From assembly GCA_945869245.1 (NCBI GenBank), contig CAMBOY010000169.1:1-7126 (forward strand): a DNA stretch of 7,126 nucleotides, given 5' to 3'. Made by a program: the position numbers and the translations under genes. Under the pieces are notes generated by a model. That model ran no database searches and was not told where the DNA came from. It worked only from the letters and a program-made list of their open reading frames with translations. This DNA comes from Hydrogenophaga intermedia (lineage in GTDB: Bacteria; Pseudomonadota; Gammaproteobacteria; Burkholderiales; Burkholderiaceae_C). Positions 1 to 5,408 of this stretch are shown one piece after another (position 1 is the stretch's first letter; every line of letters begins with the position of its first letter).

Positions 1-192
1 GATGACCTCAAAACCGTTGGTCAGACGCACCTTGGCGACCTTACGCAGAGCGGAGTTGGGCTTCTTGGGCGTCGTGGTGTACACACGGGTGCACACGCCG
101 CGGCGCTGGGGGCAGTTTTCCATGGCCGGGCTCTTGGATTTGGTCGTTTCGACCTCCCGGCCGTGGCGCACGAGTTGGTTAATGGTTGGCAT
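1..192 (-). CDS. rpsL: 30S ribosomal protein S12, N-terminal part (runs off left edge)
   Basis: S12 sits at the decoding centre of the 30S subunit and helps control translational accuracy. The first 64 codons are present, from an ATG at 192, beginning MPTINQLVRHGREVE as in betaproteobacterial S12. The strongly conserved stretch RRGVCTRVYTTTPKKPNS is at residues 30-47. Lys43 (numbered with the initiator Met) is the classic position where substitutions give streptomycin resistance; here it is the wild-type Lys. The other resistance hot spot lies outside the window. An AGGGA ribosome binding site (minus strand, 202-206) lies 9 nt before the start. The gene follows dacA in the same direction after 104 nt, which contain a likely promoter. 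In this group rpsL normally opens the str operon (rpsG, fusA, tuf), but that part is not visible. The identification is very secure. Confidence 0.98.
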   Translation of the reverse strand, partial: MPTINQLVRHGREVETTKSKSPAMENCPQRRGVCTRVYTTTPKKPNSALRKVAKVRLTNGFEVI

Positions 193-236
193 TGATAAAC
201 GTCCCTAAACGTTTGAAAAACGGAAAAAGTGAACCC

Positions 237-252
237 TTCGGAAAATTCCGAA
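237..252. repeat. 7-bp inverted repeat in the rpsL leader
   Basis: TTCGGAA and TTCCGAA are separated by two A residues, a perfect 7-2-7 dyad. It begins about 3 nt downstream of the predicted rpsL transcription start. As RNA it could form only a 5-bp stem with a 6-nt loop, and no U-tract follows, so it is not an obvious terminator. It could be a protein-binding site or chance. The same leader has the direct repeat TAAACGT at 196-202 and 206-212 (plus-strand reading). Confidence 0.45.
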
Positions 253-261
253 AAGCCCTCA

Positions 262-291
262 AGTGTATCACTGCGCCTGATGCGGCGGCAA
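262..291 (-). promoter_or_regulatory. Candidate sigma70 promoter for rpsL
   Basis: On the minus strand, TTGCCG (286-291) and TACACT (262-267) are separated by 18 nt. A TG one base upstream of the -10 hexamer makes it an extended -10 (TGATACACT). Both hexamers match consensus at 4 of 6 positions. Transcription would start near 255, giving a leader of about 63 nt before rpsL. The promoter sits just after the dacA stop codon (297-299), a sensible place for separate control of the ribosomal operon. It was found by eye only. Confidence 0.5.
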
Positions 292-296
292 ACGCT

Positions 297-1463
297 TTAT
301 TGGATCCACAGACGCAGCGCGTCCCAGGCGCGGCCGATGGCGCCCGCTTGTGGCACGGTTTCAAGCACCACCAGAGGAATGCGCGCCACCTCCGTGCCAT
401 TGGCTTGCAGCACCCGCAAGGTGCCAATCGCCTGCCCCTGTTGCAGAGGCGCAACAAGCGGGTCTGGGCGCTCGACCGTGGTGCTCAGGCGCTTGCCCTC
501 GCCCGCCGGCACCGCCACCACCACGCCTTGCGGCTGCCCCAGCTTGACCGTGGCGGCCTTGCCTTTCCAGACCGCTGGTGTGGCCACCGGCTGGCCCGGC
601 GCGATCAGCCGCACCGCGTCAAAGGCGCTAAAGCCCCAGTTGAGCAACTTTTGGCTTTCGGCGGCGCGCGCGTTTTCATTGGCCGCCCCCAGCAGCACGC
701 TGACCAAACGGCGCTGGCCCGCCGCCCCTTCGCCCAAACCCGGGGCGGCACGGCGTGCGGTGGCGATCAGGCAAAACCCAGCGGCAGCGGTGTGCCCGGT
801 TTTCAGGCCATCGACCGACGGGTCGCGAAACAGCAGCACATTGCGGTTGGTGTCGTTGGCCGCGGGTGTGCCGGGGTAGCGGTAGCGCTGGATGGCGTAG
901 TACGACACGTACTCCGGAAAGTCGCGCATCAGTCGGGTCGACAGGGTGGCGAGATCGCGCGCGGTGGTGGTGTGCCCGGGCGCGGTCAGGCCCTCGGGGT
1001 TGCGAAAGCCGCTGCGCTCCATGCCCAGGGCTTTGGCCTGCTGGTTCATCAGCTCAACAAAACGCTCCACCGAACCGGCCACACCTTCGGCCAGCGCCAC
1101 CGTGGCGTCGTTGCCCGACTGCACGATCATGCCCTTGATCAGGTCCTCGACCGGCACCTGCATCTTGGGGTCGATGAACATGCGCGACCCGGGCATCTTC
1201 CACGCCCGCTCGCTCACACCAAAGGTCTGATCGAGGCGAATCTTGCCGGCCTTGAGCGCGTCAAACACCAAGTACGCGGTCATCAGCTTGGTCAGCGACG
1301 CCGGCTCCACGGGGGCGTCGGGGTCTTTGGCCGCCAGCACCTGGCCGGTGGTCACGTCCATCAGCAAATAGGCCCGGGCCGCGATTTCGGGCGGGGTGGG
1401 CATCTGGGCATGCGCCACCACCGTCCAACACATAACCAGCAACACAACAACAGCACGCAACAT
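297..1463 (-). CDS. dacA: D-alanyl-D-alanine carboxypeptidase (PBP5/6 type, peptidase S11)
   Basis: This low-molecular-weight penicillin-binding protein removes the terminal D-Ala from peptidoglycan pentapeptides in the periplasm. It has 388 residues, normal for the family. Starting at ATG 1463 gives a clean signal peptide (hydrophobic residues 4-16, predicted cleavage after AHA at 19). A GTG at 1511 would add 16 residues and spoil it. All three active-site motifs are present: S56-L-T-K59 (nucleophile and general base), S116-G-N118 and K221-T-G223. A PBP5 C-terminal beta domain spans about 280-372. The tail (373-388, ending AWDALRLWIQ) could be the amphipathic membrane anchor. It lies 44 nt downstream of the hydrolase gene, same strand, and is probably cotranscribed with it. 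No clear terminator separates it from rpsL. The product class is certain; dacA versus dacC naming is not. Confidence 0.96.
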   Translation of the reverse strand: MLRAVVVLLVMCWTVVAHAQMPTPPEIAARAYLLMDVTTGQVLAAKDPDAPVEPASLTKLMTAYLVFDALKAGKIRLDQTFGVSERAWKMPGSRMFIDPKMQVPVEDLIKGMIVQSGNDATVALAEGVAGSVERFVELMNQQAKALGMERSGFRNPEGLTAPGHTTTARDLATLSTRLMRDFPEYVSYYAIQRYRYPGTPAANDTNRNVLLFRDPSVDGLKTGHTAAAGFCLIATARRAAPGLGEGAAGQRRLVSVLLGAANENARAAESQKLLNWGFSAFDAVRLIAPGQPVATPAVWKGKAATVKLGQPQGVVVAVPAGEGKRLSTTVERPDPLVAPLQQGQAIGTLRVLQANGTEVARIPLVVLETVPQAGAIGRAWDALRLWIQ

Positions 1464-1507
1464 GAAACAACCCGAGTAAACAAAACAAGCGCCGCAGCGG
1501 CGCCGAA

Positions 1508-2134
1508 TCACAGCCCCGCGAGGTGGCGCACCACCAGGTCGCGCAACAAAGGCAATTGACCGTGAAAGAAATGGCCGCCGCCGGGCACCACCGTCACCGC
1601 CAGAGCCTGGGGCCGGGCCCAGTCCATGGCGGCCGACAGCGGCACGGTGTCGTCCGCCTCACCATGAATGACCAGGGTGCGGGCGTGAAGTTCCGGCGCG
1701 ATGGGCGCCACCGCAAAACGGCTGGCCGCCGTGCCCACCAGCACCACCCGCGCCAGCTCGCGCTCAGCGGACAAGCGCGCCACCGCGTGCGAGGTGACAA
1801 ACGCCCCAAAAGAAAAGCCGGCCAACACCAGCGCGCCGCTGCCGGCTTGGGCTTGCACCACAGCCAGCAGGTCGTCCAGTTCGCCCTGCCCCTCGTCATA
1901 GGCACCCGCGCTCTGCCCCACGCCCCGGAAATTGAAGCGCACCGCGGTCCAGCCGGTGGCCACACAGGCGCGCGCCAGGGTCTGCACCACCTTGTTGCTC
2001 AAGGTGCCGCCAAACAGCGGGTGCGGGTGCGCAATCACGGCGGTGCCGCGCGCCACGCCACTTGGGCGGTCGATGGCCACTTCCAGCGCGCCGGCCGGGC
2101 CGGGCTGGATTAGGGTTTCGGTTTGGGCGTTCAC
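1508..2134 (-). CDS. Alpha/beta hydrolase, COG2945 type
   Basis: A compact, probably cytoplasmic serine hydrolase of 208 residues with no signal peptide. The family hallmark HPHPLFGG is at 36-43, followed by FNFRGVGQS (68-75), where short-chain members carry the oxyanion/loop region. The nucleophile elbow is GFSFG, with Ser108. The acid is in GEADDTVPL (D161 or D162), and the base is His188 in GGGHFFHG. So the catalytic triad is complete. The substrate is unknown; relatives are annotated only as predicted hydrolases, or as esterases or dipeptidyl-type hydrolases. The start is GTG at 2134, 15 nt after the ferredoxin stop codon, with a weak GGCGGG upstream. Close spacing implies cotranscription with the ferredoxin and dacA. 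The fold and triad are secure; the function is not assigned. Confidence 0.93.
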   Translation of the reverse strand: MNAQTETLIQPGPAGALEVAIDRPSGVARGTAVIAHPHPLFGGTLSNKVVQTLARACVATGWTAVRFNFRGVGQSAGAYDEGQGELDDLLAVVQAQAGSGALVLAGFSFGAFVTSHAVARLSAERELARVVLVGTAASRFAVAPIAPELHARTLVIHGEADDTVPLSAAMDWARPQALAVTVVPGGGHFFHGQLPLLRDLVVRHLAGL

Positions 2135-2149
2135 CGCGCAGCGCCCGCC

Positions 2150-2497
2150 TCAACGGCCCACATCGGGCGGCGTGCGCAAACGCTCCACCACCACACCGTC
2201 GCGCAGGTGCGAATCCACAATTTCGTCGATGTCGGCCTCGTCCACAAAGGTGTACCAGACCGCCTCTGGATACACCACCGCAATCGGCCCGCCCGCGCAG
2301 CGGTCCAGGCAGCCAGCCTTGTTGACGCGGACTTTGCCGGCGCCCAGCAGGCCTTGCGATTTGGCGCGCGACTTGCACCGCTCAAAAGCGGCCTGCGCGT
2401 TGTGGTCGGCGCAGCAGGCTTCGCCCTTGTCGCGCTGGTTGAGACAGAAAAAAATATGCCGCTCGTAATACGAACGGCTGGGGTCGGAGGTGCTCAT
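2150..2497 (-). CDS. Thioredoxin-fold [2Fe-2S] ferredoxin
   Basis: A 115-residue cytoplasmic iron-sulfur protein resembling the thioredoxin-like [2Fe-2S] ferredoxins (Shethna type and the NuoE C-terminal domain). Cys18 lies in the first strand (HIFFCLNQR) and Cys28/Cys29 in GEACCADH. Cys63 and Cys67 form the C-x3-C pair in AGCLDRCAGG. The likely cluster ligands are Cys18, one of Cys28/29, Cys63 and Cys67; Cys41 is extra. VVYPEAVWYTFVDEADIDEI (74-93) matches the conserved C-terminal part of the family. The redox partner is unknown. The start at ATG 2497 has no clear Shine-Dalgarno sequence, and TAGAAT lies 7 nt upstream of it. It follows hemJ by 44 nt and precedes the hydrolase by 15 nt. Proximity to hemJ could mean a link to heme or iron metabolism, but this is inference. 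Confidence 0.93.
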   Translation of the reverse strand: MSTSDPSRSYYERHIFFCLNQRDKGEACCADHNAQAAFERCKSRAKSQGLLGAGKVRVNKAGCLDRCAGGPIAVVYPEAVWYTFVDEADIDEIVDSHLRDGVVVERLRTPPDVGR

Positions 2498-2541
2498 GCC
2501 GCCGATTCTAAAAGGCCACGCCGGCCCAGGCGGCGGCGCGC

Positions 2542-2970
2542 TCAGAACGGCTTGACCACCACCAGCACCACAGCCACCACCATCATCAGCACCGGCGCCT
2601 CGTTGAACCAGCGGTACCAGATATGGCTGTGCCGGTTGTCGCCGGCCTCAAAGCGCTTGAGCAGGCGCGCGCACACATGGTGGTAACCCAGCAGCAAGAC
2701 CACAACCGCCAGCTTGGCGTGCATCCATCCGTTGCCCGGGCCACGCCCGATGCCCACCACCAGCCACAGCCACAAACCCAGCGCGAGCGCCGGCACCGCC
2801 AAAATGGTCATGAAGCGGTAGAGCTTGCGCGCCATGAGCAACAGGCGCTGGCGCTCGGACTCGCTGTCGGGCGGCACCATCGCCAGGTTCACAAAAATGC
2901 GTGGCAGATAAAACAGGCCCGCAAACCAACTGGCGATGAACACAATGTGGAAGGCTTTGATCCAGAGCAT
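2542..2970 (-). CDS. hemJ: Protoporphyrinogen IX oxidase HemJ (CopD/UPF0093 family)
   Basis: HemJ oxidises protoporphyrinogen IX to protoporphyrin IX in the inner membrane, the step before iron insertion into heme. It is found in bacteria lacking HemG and HemY. The 142-residue protein has four hydrophobic segments at about 3-24, 53-74, 83-104 and 123-141. Conserved family features are visible: His8 and Trp15 in KAFHIVFIASWF, LPRI (Arg24), MHAKL (His84, Lys86) and YRWFNEAP (119-126). The start at ATG 2970 matches the family N terminus (MLWIKAFHIVF). A longer reading from GTG 3042 would translate through the terminator hairpin and is rejected. There is no Shine-Dalgarno sequence; TACACT lies 6 nt before the ATG. 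It is divergent from hemB, which supports a heme role. Older annotation may call it a CopD family or membrane protein. Confidence 0.9.
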   Translation of the reverse strand: MLWIKAFHIVFIASWFAGLFYLPRIFVNLAMVPPDSESERQRLLLMARKLYRFMTILAVPALALGLWLWLVVGIGRGPGNGWMHAKLAVVVLLLGYHHVCARLLKRFEAGDNRHSHIWYRWFNEAPVLMMVVAVVLVVVKPF

Positions 2971-2988
2971 GTGCGCAGTGTAGGGGCG

Positions 2989-3018
2989 AAAAAAAACCCG
3001 GCTCACACGAGCCGGGTT
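2989..3018 (-). terminator. Strong intrinsic terminator immediately upstream of hemJ
   Basis: On the minus strand a perfect 10-bp stem (AACCCGGCTC / GAGCCGGGTT) with a GTGT loop runs directly into eight T residues (2996 down to 2989), a textbook Rho-independent terminator. It ends only 18 nt before the hemJ ATG, and no minus-strand gene is visible between it and hemB. It could therefore attenuate hemJ transcription, or end a small RNA made from 3019-3263. In the plus direction the stem is followed by GAAAGCCTTTTT, so weak bidirectional use is possible, but no plus-strand gene precedes it. Confidence 0.85.
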
Positions 3019-3129
3019 GAAAGCCTTTTTGCTGTCACACACTAAGGCACCCGCTCAGGGAGGAAAAGCGGGGAGCGTCCACTTGCGTTTCGGCTCGGGG
3101 TGGATATTACCCAGACTGCGGCGCCTGTG

Positions 3130-3170
3130 CACCCAAATTGCGGAAGCTGCAATTTAAAACACCCAAACTG
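3130..3170. repeat. Operator-like dyad flanked by two direct repeats
   Basis: AAATTGC (3135-3141) and GCAATTT (3149-3155) form a perfect 7-bp inverted repeat with a 7-bp spacer. CACCCAAATTG (3130-3140) and CACCCAAACTG (3160-3170) are direct repeats matching at 10 of 11 positions, with starts exactly 30 bp apart, close to three helical turns. The arrangement suits a dimeric or cooperative regulator between two divergent heme genes. The regulator is unknown; it does not look like a canonical Fur box. Confidence 0.5.
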
Positions 3171-3180
3171 TTACCAAAAT

Positions 3181-3235
3181 GCGACAGCCAGGTACCTTGA
3201 TGTACCCACGATTCGACCTTGGCGCGACAGCCAGG
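3181..3235. repeat. 12-bp direct repeat upstream of hemB
   Basis: GCGACAGCCAGG occurs exactly at 3181-3192 and again at 3224-3235, 43 bp apart, ending 29 bp before the hemB start. Between the copies are GGTAC and GTACC (3191-3195 and 3202-3206) around a 6-bp spacer. It could be a pair of regulator sites or a remnant of a local duplication. Confidence 0.5.
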
Positions 3236-3263
3236 CCTCGGCGGTCTTTGCCACAATGAGGCC

Positions 3264-4265
3264 ATGCACACCCCAGCTCCCTACCCCCACAGCCGTCCGC
3301 GCCGCTTGCGCCGCGATGCCTTCACCCGCGACCTGGTGCGCGAACACGAACTGCGCAGCAGCGACCTGATTTACCCCGTGTTTGTGCTCGACGGCCAGAA
3401 CCGGCGCGAAGCCGTGGCCTCGATGCCCGGGGTGGAGCGCCTGTCGCTCGACCTGCTGCTGCCGGTGGCGCAGGAGTGTGTGGACCTGGGCATTCCCTAC
3501 CTGGCGCTGTTCCCGGTGATCGACCAGTCGCTCAAGACGCCCGACGGCCGCGAAGCCACCAACCCCGACGGCCTGGTGCCACGGGTGGTGCGTGCACTCA
3601 AAGCGGCCTGCCCGGGGCTGGGCATCATGACCGACGTGGCGCTCGACCCCTACACCAGCCACGGCCAGGACGGACTGCTCGACGAGCACAACTACATCCT
3701 CAACGACCCGACGGTCGAAATTCTGGTGCAGCAGGCGCTGACCCAGGCCGCCGCTGGCGTGGACGTGGTGGCGCCCAGCGACATGATGGACGGCAGGATC
3801 GGCGCCATTCGCCAGGCGCTGGAGGCGGCGGGCCATGTGCACACCCGCATCATGGCCTACAGCGCCAAATACGCCAGCGCCTTTTATGGCCCGTTTCGCG
3901 ACGCGGTGGGTTCGGCCGCCAACCTGGGCAAGGCCGACAAAAAGGTCTACCAAATGGATGCCGGCAACAGCAACGAGGCGCTGCGCGAGGTGGCGCTCGA
4001 CCTGGCCGAAGGCGCCGACATGGTGATGGTCAAGCCCGGCATGCCGTATCTGGACATCGTGCGCCGGGTGAAAGACGAATTTGCGGTGCCAACCTTTGCC
4101 TACCAAGTGAGCGGCGAATACGCCATGCTCAAAGCCGCCGCCCAGAACGGCTGGCTGGCGCACGACGCGGTGATGATGGAAAGCCTGCTGGCCTTTAAAC
4201 GCGCCGGCGCAGACGGTGTGCTGACCTATTTCGCGCGCGACGCCGCGCGGCTGCTCAAGGGCTGA
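3264..4265 (+). CDS. hemB: Delta-aminolevulinic acid dehydratase (porphobilinogen synthase), Mg-type
   Basis: HemB condenses two 5-aminolevulinate molecules into porphobilinogen, the first common step of tetrapyrrole synthesis, in the cytoplasm. The 333-residue protein is full length. The two active-site lysines that form Schiff bases are Lys202 in AYSAKYASAFYGP and Lys257 in MVMVKPGMPYLDI. At 124-137 it reads DVALDPYTSHGQDG, with Asp124, Asp128 and Asp136 where zinc enzymes have cysteines. It is therefore the aspartate-rich class that lacks catalytic Zn and uses Mg2+ (allosteric and possibly active-site). The ATG at 3264 fits the family N terminus; GAGG precedes it by only 2 nt. An upstream in-frame extension to 3219 lacks support. 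It is divergent from hemJ and followed after 6 nt by corA, with which it is probably cotranscribed. Confidence 0.97.
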   Translation: MHTPAPYPHSRPRRLRRDAFTRDLVREHELRSSDLIYPVFVLDGQNRREAVASMPGVERLSLDLLLPVAQECVDLGIPYLALFPVIDQSLKTPDGREATNPDGLVPRVVRALKAACPGLGIMTDVALDPYTSHGQDGLLDEHNYILNDPTVEILVQQALTQAAAGVDVVAPSDMMDGRIGAIRQALEAAGHVHTRIMAYSAKYASAFYGPFRDAVGSAANLGKADKKVYQMDAGNSNEALREVALDLAEGADMVMVKPGMPYLDIVRRVKDEFAVPTFAYQVSGEYAMLKAAAQNGWLAHDAVMMESLLAFKRAGADGVLTYFARDAARLLKG

Positions 4266-4271
4266 CGCCGT

Positions 4272-5393
4272 ATGCGCGCGTTTGCCGTATCGGCCCAGGA
4301 CGCGCGCGAGATCGGCGCGGTGCCCGAGCAACTGCCCAGCGGCGGGTTTGTGTGGCTGGCCTACACCCGGCGCGAATTTGAGCTGGGCCATGCCGAGTTG
4401 CAAACCCAGCTGCTGCGCCTGTGTGGCGTGCAGCTGGTGGACCTGCATGTGTCGGACTTGCTGAACAACCAGCTGCCCTCGCACTACGACTACACCTCGC
4501 AATACGACGTGCTGGTGTTTCGCCGCTTGGCGCAGGGTCAGAGCGAACGCGACGTGAGCCAGCCCGGCGCGGTGCTGACCCAGCCGGTTAAGCGCAGTGG
4601 GCCGCCGGTGCTGCGCCGCATCGACACCAGCCCGGTGGGCTTTGCGGTGCTCGACCGGGTGCTGATCACCGTGCACCCGGCCAGTTGCAGCGTGCTGGAT
4701 CAGGCAATTGCGCGGCTGCTGCTGGCCCACACCGGCGCGGGCCGCATGCCGGGCGCCGCCCTGCCCGCCCACCCGGCCGATTGGGCGCTGCGCATCGTCA
4801 ACCAAATGGTGGACGGTTATCTGGATTTGCGACGCGAACTCACCCGCCAGCTCGACCACTGGCAAGCCGAGCTGCTGAGCCCCAGCACCCGCTTCAACAA
4901 CTGGGCTTCGCTGCTGGACGCGCGCATGGCGCTGCACCAACTGGACGACATTTGCGAAGACCAGCGGTCGGCGGTTCAGGACTGGATCGAAAACCTCAAC
5001 GCCTGGGAAGCCAGTGGCGAAGACCTGAGCAGCGTGGGCGGGCAGCGCGGGCTGGAGCTGCTCAAGGTGCGCAGCCGCGACGTGCTCGAACACATTGAGC
5101 GGGTGGTGCACCATGTGCGCCGGCTGGAGCAAAACGCCGAAACCGCAGTGCAAATGCACTTTTCGGCGCAGAGCAACCGCACCAACGACACCATGCGCAC
5201 GCTCACCGCGCTGACCGCGATTTTTTTGCCGCTGAACCTGATCGCCGGCATCTTTGGCATGAACTTCGAATTCATCCCGCTGCTGCACCAGAAAGAAGGC
5301 TTTTGGTGGGCCATCGCGTCCATGGCCTTTATCTCGGTGGCGCTGGGCCTGCTGTTCTGGCGCAAACGCTACATCGCCCGCTCGGGGCGCTGA
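4272..5393 (+). CDS. corA: CorA-family magnesium/divalent cation channel
   Basis: CorA channels are inner-membrane homopentamers that import Mg2+ (also Co2+ and Ni2+). The 373-residue protein has a long cytoplasmic N-terminal domain and a helical stalk (about 180-305). Two transmembrane helices follow, at about 308-328 and 344-363. The signature GMN (329-331) ends the first, inside TALTAIFLPLNLIAGIFGMN. The basic tail WRKRYIARSGR fits the positive ring near the membrane. In the outer loop the usual MPEL is IPLL (335-338): Glu333 is kept but the second acidic residue is Leu337, so ion affinity or selectivity may differ. ZntB-like zinc transport cannot be excluded. The ATG at 4272 is 6 nt after the hemB stop and has no Shine-Dalgarno sequence, which suggests translational coupling. 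Confidence 0.93.
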   Translation: MRAFAVSAQDAREIGAVPEQLPSGGFVWLAYTRREFELGHAELQTQLLRLCGVQLVDLHVSDLLNNQLPSHYDYTSQYDVLVFRRLAQGQSERDVSQPGAVLTQPVKRSGPPVLRRIDTSPVGFAVLDRVLITVHPASCSVLDQAIARLLLAHTGAGRMPGAALPAHPADWALRIVNQMVDGYLDLRRELTRQLDHWQAELLSPSTRFNNWASLLDARMALHQLDDICEDQRSAVQDWIENLNAWEASGEDLSSVGGQRGLELLKVRSRDVLEHIERVVHHVRRLEQNAETAVQMHFSAQSNRTNDTMRTLTALTAIFLPLNLIAGIFGMNFEFIPLLHQKEGFWWAIASMAFISVALGLLFWRKRYIARSGR

Positions 5394-5408
5394 GGCGCCC
5401 ACGCCTCA
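5391..5408. terminator. Stop-to-stop hairpin between convergent corA and GST genes
   Basis: TGAGGCG (5391-5397) and CGCCTCA (5402-5408) form a perfect 7-bp stem with loop CCCA. The outermost three bases on each side are the stop codons of the two convergent genes (corA TGA 5391-5393; GST TGA on the minus strand 5408-5406). No T-run follows in either direction, so this is not a standard intrinsic terminator. It may stabilise both 3' ends or help a bidirectional termination zone. Confidence 0.45.

Larger units (their letters stand above)
2971..3263. promoter_or_regulatory. Divergent hemJ/hemB control region
   Basis: This 293-bp gap has no credible protein gene on either strand. Besides the terminator it contains a 7-7-7 dyad, a pair of CACCCAAAYTG repeats, a 12-bp direct repeat and a small GGTAC/GTACC inverted repeat (3191-3206). 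The minus-strand RNA from about 3130 to 3019 can form local stems such as GGCGCC with GGTGCC, TCCAC with GTGGA, and CCCGC with GCGGG, so a structured leader or small RNA is plausible. I found no convincing complete sigma70 promoter in either direction. It is AT-richer than the flanking genes around 3130-3180, as expected for a promoter zone. It does not match a riboswitch, 6S RNA, SRP RNA or RNase P motif that I can recall. Confidence 0.6.

Noticed and set aside
1464..1511. A GTG start for dacA overlapping the hydrolase stop codon (GTGA)
   Set aside because: It would add 16 residues with two cysteines in front of a clean signal peptide; ATG 1463 is preferred, though a coupled start is not strictly excluded.
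186..1559. A 457-codon plus-strand open frame opposite dacA
   Set aside because: dacA has all PBP motifs on the minus strand; the opposite frame shows shadow composition (His/Gln/Arg-rich) and no recognisable domain.
2971..3042. A 24-residue N-terminal extension of hemJ from GTG 3042
   Set aside because: It would translate through the terminator stem and T-tract and does not match the family N terminus; ATG 2970 does.
3036..3083. A 15-codon GTG-start leader peptide on the minus strand just before the hemJ terminator
   Set aside because: No ribosome binding site, a weak start codon and no run of regulatory codons; chance is more likely.
2990..3180. A 6S RNA gene or known riboswitch in the hemJ/hemB gap
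   Set aside because: The length (about 190 nt) and terminator would suit 6S RNA, but the characteristic central-bubble sequence and other conserved motifs that I can recall are absent.
3171..5402. A 743-codon open frame on the minus strand, antisense to hemB and corA
   Set aside because: hemB and corA lie in the same plus frame, and strong GC bias at third positions leaves the complementary frame free of stops. The translation is rich in His, Gln, Arg and Val without domains, as expected for a shadow frame.
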